DNA of 10,180 nt, from contig JAFSLR010000261.1 of the NCBI GenBank assembly GCA_017448375.1, positions 1-10,180 of the forward strand, in the 5' to 3' direction. Positions within the stretch are counted from its first letter, which is position 1; every line of letters starts with the position of its first letter. This document shows positions 1 to 6,839 of the stretch, piece after piece. Below the pieces are notes generated by a model. It was not told the origin of the DNA and did no database searches. It worked only from the letters and a program-made list of their open reading frames with translations. Origin of the DNA: Synergistaceae bacterium (lineage in GTDB: Bacteria; Synergistota; Synergistia; Synergistales; Aminobacteriaceae). Both the position numbers and the translations under genes were made by a program.

Positions 1-471
1 GACAAGCAGGCCGACCGAATAATCACCGAATACATGACGCGCTGGAACATAACATCAGAAACAATCAACAACGTTATAGCAATCATGAATCATTATCAGC
101 GTTTCTACAACCCCGTGAGTGAGGAAATATTCTGCCGCGAAAGCCTGAAATTTTCCCGCGAGGCCGTACTCGTTGCGCTACAGTTCGCGAAATGCGCCGC
201 AATAGCTGAGGGATGCATTAAGGAGCATAAAGACGTTCTGGACAATAATTGCTGGAACTTAAATCAGGTTCTCAGGAGATTCCGAACGGTAGAGCTTCAG
301 ACGGAAGGATCATCACGCTACATGACAGGCCGCGAAATTATGCGCCTCCTCAACATGAAACCCGGGAAAAAAGTCGGCGAACTCCTTGACGCTCTCGACA
401 TGGCCATAGGTACAGGGAAGGTATCATCACGTCAGGCGGCCGAAAACTGGCTCATACAACAAACCGCATGA
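1..471 (+). CDS. CCA tRNA nucleotidyltransferase / poly(A) polymerase family protein, C-terminal part (5' end outside window)
   Basis: The reading frame is open from the first base, so this is the last 156 residues of a longer gene. An internal ATG at 34 should not be taken as the start. The final ~45 residues (MTGREIMRLLNMKPG... then KVGELLDAL... and SSRQAAENWL) match the pattern of the C-terminal helical domain of class II CCA-adding enzymes and bacterial poly(A) polymerases: a 'TG-x-x-(I/L)-M' segment, a PG-x-x-(I/V)-G-E-L-L turn, then a helix with a treated-as-processive 'eA..wL' end. The catalytic head (GxS and DxD) would lie upstream and cannot be checked, so CCA addition versus poly(A) addition versus a half-enzyme is undecided. 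Its stop overlaps the mnmE start by four bases (ATGA at 468-471), so the two are translationally coupled. Both act on tRNA, which supports the call. Confidence 0.8.
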   Translation, partial: DKQADRIITEYMTRWNITSETINNVIAIMNHYQRFYNPVSEEIFCRESLKFSREAVLVALQFAKCAAIAEGCIKEHKDVLDNNCWNLNQVLRRFRTVELQTEGSSRYMTGREIMRLLNMKPGKKVGELLDALDMAIGTGKVSSRQAAENWLIQQTA

Positions 472-1799
472 CCGACACAATAGCAGCAATCTCAACGGCA
501 TTGGGTGAAGGAGCTATCTCAATCGTGAGAATCTCCGGGCCTGATGCCGTTTCAATTTCACGAAGAATTTTAGCCCGTAAAGATTTCCCCGAACACGCGA
601 AAATGTATCTCACGAGTCTTATTGCTGACGGTGAAACTGTTGACCGAGTTCTGTGCGTTCATTTCATGAAACCGAAAAGCTACACCGGCGAGGACGTAAT
701 CGAAATTCACACACACGGAGGAATATTAGCGGCTCAAACCTGCCTCGCTCTTGCTGTCTCAAACGGCGCACGAGTCGCAGAACCCGGAGAATTTACACGG
801 CGTGCGTTCGTCAACGGCCATATTGATTTGGCACAGGCTGAGGGCGTATTGTCGCTCATATCCTCACGAAGCAATGAGGCAATGAAGGCGGCGGCAAGGA
901 CTTTAACGGGTGAATTATCGCGGGCTGTGATGAGGATACATGATGAGATACTCAGCTTGCAGGGAAGAATTGAGATAGAGCTTGATTTTCCGGAAGGCGA
1001 GACTTTAACGGGGCTTGATGTTTCGGGGGAAATAGGGCGGATAATCTCAGGGCTTGAGGAATTGATACCGAGATGTTCGGCGGGAATGATTCTGAGTCAC
1101 GGTGTAAGAGTCGTGATTTCAGGCCGTCCTAATGCGGGAAAATCATCGCTGCTTAATGCCCTAGTCAGCAAAAAACGCGCAATAGTTACGGAAATTCCCG
1201 GTACAACAAGAGACATCATAGAGGAGTCAATCATAATTGGTGGCGTTCCCGTGAGGCTGTATGATACTGCCGGACTTAGGGAGTCTGATGACGTTATCGA
1301 AGCTGAAGGAGTGAGGCTTGCTGTTGAGGCCATGAATGAGAGCGATATTTGCGTGTATGTCGTTGACGGCTCATGTGATTTGTCGGCTGAAGACTCAGAG
1401 AATATACGAGGGCTTGAAGGTCGGCAGACAATAATAGCGGTGAACAAGTCAGACCTTGAGAATAAAGCGGGCGATGTGGATTCGTTGTGCCCGAAAATTA
1501 AAGTGTCAGCAAAAAACGGTGAAGGCATTGAGGCTTTGAGGTCAGCGATATATGACATGGCCGTGAAGAATTGCGCGGTAAGTTCGGGGCTTAACGTTTC
1601 GGCGTTCCAGCTTGAGGAATTGCGCGGGGCTTTGCGGGATTTAAGGGAAGGGGAAGAGTCCGCCGTAATTGGTGCGGGTGATGATGTTACGGCGGGGCTT
1701 TTGGGGTCGGCGAGATTGAGACTATTGCGGGTATTGGGAGTCGGTGCGGGGGATGAGCTGATTGACTCGATGTTCAGGAGATTTTGCGTGGGGAAATGA
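468..1799 (+). CDS. mnmE: tRNA uridine-5-carboxymethylaminomethyl(34) GTPase MnmE (TrmE)
   Basis: MnmE with MnmG installs the cmnm5 group on wobble uridine 34 of certain tRNAs in the cytoplasm, using GTP hydrolysis and a methylene-tetrahydrofolate carbon. All 443 residues are present, close to the ~450 usual for the family. Residues 1-118 form the folate-binding N-domain (TIAAISTALGEGAISIVRISG, then FVNGHIDLAQAEG at 114-126). The G domain is inserted in the helical domain: G1 GRPNAGKSS 219-227, G2 TTRD 246-249, G3 DTAGL 266-270, G4 NKSD 326-329 and G5 SAK 347-349. It ends in FCVGK, the family's conserved C-terminal Cys motif (usually FCIGK). The start is the ATG at 468, inside the stop of the upstream gene. 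The helical part after the G domain is unusual: the family's Arg-His rich stretch is replaced by VSAFQLEELRGAL and the usual 'EITG' by VLGVG. All catalytic motifs are intact, so the gene is probably functional. Confidence 0.97.
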   Translation: MTDTIAAISTALGEGAISIVRISGPDAVSISRRILARKDFPEHAKMYLTSLIADGETVDRVLCVHFMKPKSYTGEDVIEIHTHGGILAAQTCLALAVSNGARVAEPGEFTRRAFVNGHIDLAQAEGVLSLISSRSNEAMKAAARTLTGELSRAVMRIHDEILSLQGRIEIELDFPEGETLTGLDVSGEIGRIISGLEELIPRCSAGMILSHGVRVVISGRPNAGKSSLLNALVSKKRAIVTEIPGTTRDIIEESIIIGGVPVRLYDTAGLRESDDVIEAEGVRLAVEAMNESDICVYVVDGSCDLSAEDSENIRGLEGRQTIIAVNKSDLENKAGDVDSLCPKIKVSAKNGEGIEALRSAIYDMAVKNCAVSSGLNVSAFQLEELRGALRDLREGEESAVIGAGDDVTAGLLGSARLRLLRVLGVGAGDELIDSMFRRFCVGK

Positions 1800-1818
1800 T
1801 GTTAGGAGTGATATTTTC

Positions 1819-1983
1819 ATGGAACAGGTATTAGAACGTGAAGTTCCGAAAGAGTATAAAGATATTGTGCTTTACGATGATTACGGCAAAAGGGTAACTA
1901 ACCCCGAAATGCTTGAAGCGATTGCTGAGGCTCAAGAGATATTAGCGGATTGGCTTAGAAGCAAGGAGAAATGGAAACACTGA
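1819..1983 (+). CDS. Small protein resembling the C-terminal half of a RelB/DinJ-type antitoxin
   Basis: This encodes 54 residues. I chose the ATG at 1819 over an in-frame ATG at 1762 because AGGAG (1804-1808) lies ten bases before it, while 1762 sits inside mnmE with no such signal. The segment VTNPEMLEAIAEAQEI (residues 26-41) resembles the C-terminal portion of RelB/DinJ antitoxins, where a 'PN-x-E-T-x-x-A-I-x-E-A-x-E-I' run wraps the toxin. The N-terminal ribbon-helix-helix DNA-binding half expected of DinJ (about 80-90 residues in total) is not present; residues 1-25 are acidic and show no such fold. Directly downstream lies a fragment matching the end of a YafQ toxin, the usual DinJ partner. 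I infer either the surviving half of a broken antitoxin or an unrelated small protein. It may be co-transcribed with mnmE, 19 bases after the mnmE stop. Confidence 0.55.
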   Translation: MEQVLEREVPKEYKDIVLYDDYGKRVTNPEMLEAIAEAQEILADWLRSKEKWKH

Positions 1984-2101
1984 GGAAATAAGAGAGTGCC
2001 ACGTGAAGTGGAATTTGCTCCTTGTGTATCAGGTTAACGATGACGAGGACGGCGGACTGATTACGTTTCTTGATGCGGGTACTCACGCTGAAATATTTTA
2101 G
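1982..2101 (+). pseudogene. C-terminal fragment of a YafQ-family (RelE superfamily) mRNA interferase toxin
   Basis: In the frame ending with TAG at 2099-2101 the translation reads RECHVKWNLLLVYQV, a short acidic stretch, then FLDAGTHAEIF. YafQ-family toxins end in '(Y/F)RECHI-x-x-DWLL(V/I)Y...TGTHSDLF', so the order, spacing and terminal GTH-x-x-(L/I)-F all agree. A full toxin is about 90 residues; only the last ~37 are recognisable. The frame has no convincing start: the only nearby candidate in frame is the GTG at 2003, which would give 32 residues, and the frame runs back out of phase into the small antitoxin-like gene. The Asp-Trp pair expected after ECHI is replaced by residues around KWN. 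Ribosome-dependent mRNA cleavage by YafQ is known for the family, but this remnant lacks the N-terminal helices and is very unlikely to be active. It is read as a deletion relic of a dinJ-yafQ pair. Confidence 0.65.
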
Positions 2102-2109
2102 AGAAAAGA

Positions 2110-2148
2110 AAAAGGCTGCTCTCACGAAAAGGGCAGCTCATTTTTTGT
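2110..2148. terminator. Bidirectional rho-independent terminator between convergent gene blocks
   Basis: Bases 2115-2122 (GCTGCTCT) pair with 2130-2137 (AGGGCAGC) to give an eight-base-pair stem with one G-U pair and a seven-base loop. Six T residues follow at 2141-2146 on the + strand. Read on the - strand, the same stem is followed by a T-rich run (complement of the A-rich 2104-2113). It therefore can end transcripts arriving from mnmE on the + strand and from pgm on the - strand. It lies just past the toxin remnant and 22 bases beyond the pgm stop. Confidence 0.85.
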
Positions 2149-2169
2149 TGTTTAAGGTGGCAGTTTATC

Positions 2170-3768
2170 TTACGCTATTATCGCTTGTGCTTCTTCCTGA
2201 ATCTTCTTGAGGTGTTCCGCGCTCACAAAACTTTCCGCATAAAGTTTGCAGATATTCTCCGTCCCCGAAGGACGCGCCGCAAACCATCCGTTAGCAGTCG
2301 TAACCTTCAGGCCGCCGATTGACGCATTATTTCCCGGAGCTTTCGTGAATTTCCCCGTAATCTTGTCGCCCGCAAGCGAGTCCGCTTTGATGTCATCAGG
2401 CGATAACTTTCCGAGTGCAGCTTTCTGTTCCGGAGTTGCGGGGGTGTCGATACGCGCATAGAAGCTCGTTCCGTATTTCGCTTTGATTTCGTCATAATGC
2501 TGTGCGGGATTCTTCCCTGTTACCGCTGTAATCTCGCACGCTAACAAGTCCATGATTATTCCGTCCTTGTCGGTCGTCCATACAGAACCGTCCTTGCAGA
2601 GGAATGACGCTCCGGCTGACTCTTCACCGCCGAATCCCATTGAGCCGTCAAGAAGCCCGTCAACAAACCACTTGAACCCTACAGGAACTTCACACAATTT
2701 GCGCCCGATTCCTTCTGTTACGCGGTCGATGATTGAGCTTGAGACCACTGTTTTTCCGACAGCAGCATCATTCCTCCAGCCTTTTCGCGACGTGAACAAA
2801 TGCTGAACCGCTACCGCCAAATACGCATTGGGATTCATGAGTCCCTGCGGTGTTACGATTCCGTGACGGTCATAATCCGTGTCGTTCCCGAACGCTATAT
2901 CATAGTCATCTTTCAGGCGGATTAGGTTGGCCATTGCGTAGGGCGATGAACAGTCCATTCTGATTTTGCCGTCATGGTCTGGGGGCATGAATGAGAATGT
3001 CGGGTCTAAGTTCGGGTTGACGACTTCGAGATTCTTTATGCCGTAAATTTCTGCGATCGGCTTCCAGTAATATATACCTGAACCGCCGAGAGGATCGGCA
3101 CCGATTTTGAGGCCGGATTTTGCGATTGCTTCCATGTCGACAACGCTTGCGAGTGCCTTCACGTAAGGTACAACGAAGTCCTCAAAGTGTACGTTGTCCA
3201 TCTTGACTGCTTTCTCAAACGGTACGCGCTTGATTTTGCTGACACCTTCACGGATTAATTCATTCGCGCGGTTCTGAATCTTGCTTGTGATTTCAGGGCT
3301 TGCAGGGCCTCCCGATGGCGGGTCGTATTTTATTCCGCCGTCTGTTGGGGGATTGTGTGAAGGGGTGATGACCATTCCGTCAGCTGTCTTGTTACCGGGA
3401 GTGCGGTTGTGTTCGAGAATTGCGCGTGATATTACGGGCGTTGGAGTGGGCGCAAAATCTTTCTGCAATATCAGCTCTACACCGTTTGCCGCTAAGACTT
3501 CCACGCATGTACGCATTGAAGGCTCTGACAGCGCGTGAGTGTCTGCACCCAAATACAGCGGGCCGGGAATGCCTTCGGCCGTTCTGTGTTCGTAGACAGC
3601 CTGAGCGATTGCGAGTATATGTTCCTCGTTGAAGCTGTGAAGGGCTGATGAGCCGCGATGACCTGAAGTCCCGAATGCAACCTGCTGTGTTTTGTCGTCA
3701 GGGTTCGGGGCTAATGTGTAGTAGTCGCTTATCAGTGAAGGGATATTTACTATCTTCTTCTCCTGCAT
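2170..3768 (-). CDS. pgm: Phosphoglucomutase, alpha-D-glucose-specific
   Basis: This enzyme interconverts glucose-6-phosphate and glucose-1-phosphate in the cytoplasm. It links glycolysis to UDP/ADP/TDP-glucose and so to glycogen and surface polysaccharides. The 532 residues match the ~546 of the E. coli Pgm type rather than the shorter PgcA or GlmM families. Landmarks: TSGHRG at 34-39; the active-site phosphoserine loop TPSHNPP at 135-141 (Ser137); the metal loop DTDYD at 296-300 followed by RHG; the sugar-binding loop GGEESAG at 380-386; and the phosphate-binding RPSGTEN at 499-505. All are intact. The ATG at 3768 is preceded by GGAGG with a ten-base spacer. It follows lpxA in the same direction after a 55-base gap holding a promoter-like element, and it ends at the convergent terminator. 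It is therefore likely transcribed both by read-through and from its own promoter. Confidence 0.97.
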   Translation of the reverse strand: MQEKKIVNIPSLISDYYTLAPNPDDKTQQVAFGTSGHRGSSALHSFNEEHILAIAQAVYEHRTAEGIPGPLYLGADTHALSEPSMRTCVEVLAANGVELILQKDFAPTPTPVISRAILEHNRTPGNKTADGMVITPSHNPPTDGGIKYDPPSGGPASPEITSKIQNRANELIREGVSKIKRVPFEKAVKMDNVHFEDFVVPYVKALASVVDMEAIAKSGLKIGADPLGGSGIYYWKPIAEIYGIKNLEVVNPNLDPTFSFMPPDHDGKIRMDCSSPYAMANLIRLKDDYDIAFGNDTDYDRHGIVTPQGLMNPNAYLAVAVQHLFTSRKGWRNDAAVGKTVVSSSIIDRVTEGIGRKLCEVPVGFKWFVDGLLDGSMGFGGEESAGASFLCKDGSVWTTDKDGIIMDLLACEITAVTGKNPAQHYDEIKAKYGTSFYARIDTPATPEQKAALGKLSPDDIKADSLAGDKITGKFTKAPGNNASIGGLKVTTANGWFAARPSGTENICKLYAESFVSAEHLKKIQEEAQAIIA

Positions 3769-3782
3769 TTGTATAATTCCTC

Positions 3783-3803
3783 CGTTCTTTTCATCGTTCT
3801 TTT
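3783..3803 (-). repeat. Short direct repeat in the pgm leader
   Basis: The nine-base word CGTTCTTTT (+ strand) occurs at 3783-3791 and again at 3795-3803, a 12-base period. On the transcript it reads AAAAGAACG twice, between the putative start point and the Shine-Dalgarno of pgm. It could be a small operator or a chance A-rich leader; the sequence alone does not decide. Confidence 0.4.
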
Positions 3804-3815
3804 GGGAATGAAGAA

Positions 3816-3844
3816 ATTATACCCTAAATACCCCAGAATGTTAC
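3816..3844 (-). promoter_or_regulatory. Putative sigma-70-type promoter for pgm
   Basis: On the - strand a perfect TATAAT (complement of 3816-3821) lies just after the lpxA stop. A -35-like GTAACA (complement of 3839-3844, four of six matches to TTGACA) is 17 bases upstream, inside the 3' end of lpxA. The start point would fall near 3808-3810, leaving a leader of about 40 bases before the pgm ATG. Strength and use are inferred from the consensus only. Confidence 0.55.
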
Positions 3845-4612
3845 ACCCCGTTTTGTACCCTCGTAAAATTCTATTATCTTCTGTATCTCCGGGATATATT
3901 CCGATTTCCTCGCTATTGTCTCGTTAAGTGCGTCCGTAAATCTCATGTCCTTTCGGTATAGATTGCTGTAGAAACGGTATATCTCACGTATCGTTCCCGC
4001 CTCAAATCCTCCGCGCTGTAGCCCGATTTTGTTCAAACCCGTAAGTCTCAACGGCTCGCCTGACGCTAACGTGTAGTGCGGTACGTCCTTTGACACGCGG
4101 TACAATCCGCCTATCATGCAGTATTCCCCAATCCTCACAAACTGGTGAACACCCGCCATTCCCCCGAATACAGTATGGCTTCCGACCTGCACAAAACCCG
4201 ATAATCCTACTTTGTTTGCGATTGTTACGTAATCTCCGACAACTACATTATGCGCTAAGTGTACGCCTTCCATTATGAAGCAGTCATTCCCGACTATTGT
4301 CGAATTTCCTTCACCGCTTGCACGACTTATCGTTACGTTCTCACGGATTAATGTGTTGTCCCCGATTTTAACGTAGGACGTTTCGCCCTTGTAGCCGTGA
4401 TCTTGGGGGTCTCCGCCGATTGATGAATGCTCACAGATTTTGCAGTTCTTCCCGATTGTTACATGGCCGTGTACGCTCACGAATGATGTTAATTCCGTTC
4501 CCGAACCGATTTTTGCGTCCCCGTCAACATAACAGAATGGCCCTATATTTACTCCGTCTTCAATTTCTGCTTGTGGTGATATTACTGATGAAGGGTGTAT
4601 CTTGGTACTCAC
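3824..4612 (-). CDS. lpxA: UDP-N-acetylglucosamine acyltransferase LpxA
   Basis: LpxA catalyses the first step of lipid A synthesis: transfer of a 3-hydroxyacyl chain from acyl carrier protein to the 3-position of UDP-GlcNAc (or its 3-amino analogue in some lineages). The length of 262 residues equals that of E. coli LpxA. Residues 1-~190 form the left-handed parallel beta-helix of imperfect hexapeptides (for example VKIGDN, VVVGDY, VQVGSH), followed by the C-terminal helical domain with GLNKIGLQRGGF at 192-203. The catalytic histidine is His121 in HLAHN; His156 in GVHQF is also conserved. By alignment from memory, Gly169 (in MIGGL) matches E. coli Gly173, the residue that permits a C14 chain. 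The second Arg of the usual L-x-R-R-G-F motif is Gly201 here. The start is GTG at 4612, preceded by GGAGG (complement of 4620-4624) with seven bases between; it overlaps the fabZ stop by four bases. Confidence 0.97.
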   Translation of the reverse strand: MSTKIHPSSVISPQAEIEDGVNIGPFCYVDGDAKIGSGTELTSFVSVHGHVTIGKNCKICEHSSIGGDPQDHGYKGETSYVKIGDNTLIRENVTISRASGEGNSTIVGNDCFIMEGVHLAHNVVVGDYVTIANKVGLSGFVQVGSHTVFGGMAGVHQFVRIGEYCMIGGLYRVSKDVPHYTLASGEPLRLTGLNKIGLQRGGFEAGTIREIYRFYSNLYRKDMRFTDALNETIARKSEYIPEIQKIIEFYEGTKRGVTFWGI

Positions 4613-5073
4613 TCTTTTTCCTCCGTGTTACGCCCTAATGTATCAGCTATTATTGTGAGAAATTCCGCCTCTGCTACTACTTCATCATCAACGTATGCTT
4701 TCGCTTTTGCTTTTGCTGAATTGCTGCGGACGTTCGTAAGCTCAGCTTTTGTTACGAGCTTATCGCCCGGCCTCACTGGTTTGCGGAATCTCACCTTATC
4801 CATTCCCGTGAGAAATGCTATCTTGTTCCCCTGTTCCATTCCCAGTTTTATTCCCAGCAATACGCTCGCTACCTGCCCCATGCTTTCGACAATTAACACT
4901 CCGGGCATTGTAGGGTCGCCGGGAAAATGTCCCATGAAGTACGGCTCATTGTATGTTACGTTCTTGTAGCCTGTTACATGAACATCATCATATTCCGTTA
5001 TCCTGTCTACCATGAGAAATGGATAACGATGTTTCAGCGTCTCCATTATTCCGAATATATCTATCTCAGGCAC
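4609..5073 (-). CDS. fabZ: 3-hydroxyacyl-[acyl-carrier-protein] dehydratase FabZ
   Basis: FabZ dehydrates 3-hydroxyacyl-ACP to trans-2-enoyl-ACP in fatty acid elongation. It competes with LpxA and LpxD for the same hydroxyacyl-ACP, which explains its place among the lpx genes. The 154 residues form a single hot-dog domain: LKHRYPFLMVDRI at 13-25, then GHFPGDPTMPGVLIVESMGQ at 48-67 with catalytic His49 and Glu63, and the substrate-tunnel region FRKPVRPGD at 96-104. The start is a GTG at 5073. AGGAG lies nine bases upstream within the lpxC coding end, and the gene overlaps lpxC by eight bases. The 3' end overlaps lpxA in a GTGA junction. Translational coupling on both sides would keep the dehydratase in step with the acyltransferase. 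Confidence 0.97.
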   Translation of the reverse strand: MPEIDIFGIMETLKHRYPFLMVDRITEYDDVHVTGYKNVTYNEPYFMGHFPGDPTMPGVLIVESMGQVASVLLGIKLGMEQGNKIAFLTGMDKVRFRKPVRPGDKLVTKAELTNVRSNSAKAKAKAYVDDEVVAEAEFLTIIADTLGRNTEEKE

Positions 5074-5878
5074 AATTCATTGCTCCTTTCATTTTTTCAG
5101 CAAGCCTCAAATGTATATCATGGCCCGCCCTCATCGCTATTATATGCGCCTTCATCGGGTAACCTGTACTGTATATATCCCCGATTAAATCCAGCACCTT
5201 ATGACGCACAAATTCATTCTCCCAATGCAATCCGCCGTTTGCCTCTATAACTTCTCCGATTAATATCGCGTTCTCCAATGTTCCCCCTAATGCCATTCCG
5301 TGTGAACGCAAATATTCAACCTCGCTCTTCATCGCAAACGTTCTCGCGGGGGCTATCTCTTCTGCGTAATTCATTCCCCCTGTGTAATCGAATGTCTGTA
5401 CCCCTACATAAGGATATTCAACCGTGTATGTGATACGAAATTCATTGCACGGAAATGCACACGCAAATCTCTTCCCGTCCTCACTCGATACCATTAAAGG
5501 CTCGCAAAGCATTCGGTGTTCTATTCCCGTGTCAGCAATATCTGAGTTACTCATTATCGCCTCTGTTACGCACTTCGCACAGCCGTCAAGCGCGGGCATT
5601 TCACCGCCCTCAACCGTAATACGCACTCCCGAAAATACACCCGTTCCGCATAACGCCGAGAATACATGCTCGCAAGTACGTACTCTTTCACCGTCAGGAA
5701 ATATGTAATCAGATCCCCGTTTCGTTCCGTCAGTCTTGAGATGTCTTAACGGGCTTTCCTCATTGCCTGTCCTCAATATCACTTCGGGCGTGTCGTAAGG
5801 CTCTATCGTTACACAGCATTCCTTCCCGCTGTGAAGCCCCAATCCGCTCAATTCTATTTTCCCGTTTAATTTTCTCAT
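5066..5878 (-). CDS. lpxC: UDP-3-O-acyl-N-acetylglucosamine deacetylase LpxC
   Basis: LpxC is the zinc-dependent deacetylase that carries out the committed step of lipid A synthesis. It has 270 residues against ~305 in E. coli; the family's C-terminal extension is absent, while both duplicated domains are present. Motifs: GLGLHSGK at 12-19; CEHVFSAL at 69-76 with Glu70 (catalytic base) and zinc ligand His71; APARTFAM at 176-183; RHKVLDLIGD at 225-234 with zinc ligands His226 and Asp230; and AGHDIH at 251-256 with catalytic His253. The more usual 'TVEH' is TCEH here. The ATG start overlaps the lpxD stop in an ATGA junction, and I see no strong Shine-Dalgarno just before it, so translation probably depends on ribosomes finishing lpxD. 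In E. coli LpxC is controlled by FtsH through its C-terminal tail; that tail is missing here, so control must differ. Confidence 0.97.
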   Translation of the reverse strand: MRKLNGKIELSGLGLHSGKECCVTIEPYDTPEVILRTGNEESPLRHLKTDGTKRGSDYIFPDGERVRTCEHVFSALCGTGVFSGVRITVEGGEMPALDGCAKCVTEAIMSNSDIADTGIEHRMLCEPLMVSSEDGKRFACAFPCNEFRITYTVEYPYVGVQTFDYTGGMNYAEEIAPARTFAMKSEVEYLRSHGMALGGTLENAILIGEVIEANGGLHWENEFVRHKVLDLIGDIYSTGYPMKAHIIAMRAGHDIHLRLAEKMKGAMNCA

Positions 5879-6825
5879 TTCGGAATACGGTCTAATCTCT
5901 TCTCAACATTTCTTAGCCTCTTAACCAGCAATGGCAAATCCGATGCAAGTACTAACGCCCGTTTTGCGTCATTGTGATTACGCGCAGGGAAACCCGATAT
6001 TATAGAGTTCGCAGGAACATCATTCGTTACCCCCGAACGCCCAGCTATCACTACGTTTGAGCCGATTTTAACGTGGTCGGTTATTCCGGCCTGTACTGAG
6101 ATTGTTACGTTGTCGCCAAGCTCTGTGCTCCCGGCTATGCCCGACATTGAACAGATTATACAGTTCTTGCCGATTTTAACGTTATGGCCGATTTGTACCT
6201 GATTGTCTATCTTCGTTCCTGAACCTATTATCGTGTCATTCAATGTCCCTCTGTCGATTGTCGAACATGCTCCGATTTCCACGTTATCTCCGAGAGTTAC
6301 TCCGCCTGTTTGGGGTATCTTCAGTATTCCGGCCTCCGTTCGCTCAAATCCGAAACCGTCAGCACCTATCACAGCCCCCGAATGTATCAGGCAGTTTTCA
6401 CCCATCGTAACATTCTGCAACAATACAGCGTGAGGCTCAATGACTGTTCCTGCACCGATCTTGCAGCCGTCGCCGACATACGCAAACGGGGCTATGTATG
6501 CATTTGGTGAAATTATTGCTGAGGGTGATACTTCTGCTTTGGGGTCAATTCCTGTTTTCGCTTGGGGGTTCGCAAAAAGTGAAAGCAAATCCGCTAATCT
6601 CGCACGGGGATTTTCACAGATTATTGCGTCTCGGCCTTCTGTGATGTACTTTTCACGGGTCATTACTGCTGATGATATTTCAAGACCCGACATTATTCCC
6701 TTGTCCCAAACCGCACAAATCGTGTTTTCCGCAGGGTATTCGGGTGATGATACTCCGATTATTTCACGGTCGCCGTTTCCTGTTACCGGCAATCCCAATC
6801 TCTTTCCTATTTCTGAAAGTTTCAA
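5875..6825 (-). CDS. lpxD: UDP-3-O-acylglucosamine N-acyltransferase LpxD
   Basis: LpxD adds the second hydroxyacyl chain, at the 2-amino position, after LpxC. With the TTG start preferred here it has 316 residues (E. coli 341). The N-terminal uridine-binding domain (LKLSEIGKRLGLPV onward) leads into the hexapeptide-repeat beta-helix from about residue 100 to 280 and a short C-terminal helix. The catalytic histidine is in QVQIGHNVKIG (His214 counted from the TTG, His223 from the longer start). Also typical are VIGADGFGFE and the FPAR segment near the end. The frame also has an ATG at 6852. The perfect AGGAGG (complement of 6836-6841) lies downstream of that ATG and ten bases before the TTG at 6825, and the family normally begins with 'M-x-L-S-E-I', which fits the TTG. 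The Shine-Dalgarno overlaps the stop of the upstream gene. Confidence 0.95.
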   Translation of the reverse strand: MKLSEIGKRLGLPVTGNGDREIIGVSSPEYPAENTICAVWDKGIMSGLEISSAVMTREKYITEGRDAIICENPRARLADLLSLFANPQAKTGIDPKAEVSPSAIISPNAYIAPFAYVGDGCKIGAGTVIEPHAVLLQNVTMGENCLIHSGAVIGADGFGFERTEAGILKIPQTGGVTLGDNVEIGACSTIDRGTLNDTIIGSGTKIDNQVQIGHNVKIGKNCIICSMSGIAGSTELGDNVTISVQAGITDHVKIGSNVVIAGRSGVTNDVPANSIISGFPARNHNDAKRALVLASDLPLLVKRLRNVEKRLDRIPK

Positions 6826-6839
6826 GTTGTGGTGTCCTC

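Noticed and set aside
1097..1558. - strand ORF of 153 residues opposite the MnmE G domain
   Set aside because: The + strand here encodes all five GTPase motifs; the antisense frame is a shadow.
1762..1818. N-terminal extension of the small antitoxin-like protein
   Set aside because: It lies inside the mnmE end in another frame, and the Shine-Dalgarno fits the ATG at 1819.
1971..1990. ATG at 1971 as a possible start of the YafQ-like toxin
   Set aside because: A Shine-Dalgarno-like AAGGAG is very close, but the frame stops after six codons and is not the frame of the toxin-like fragment.
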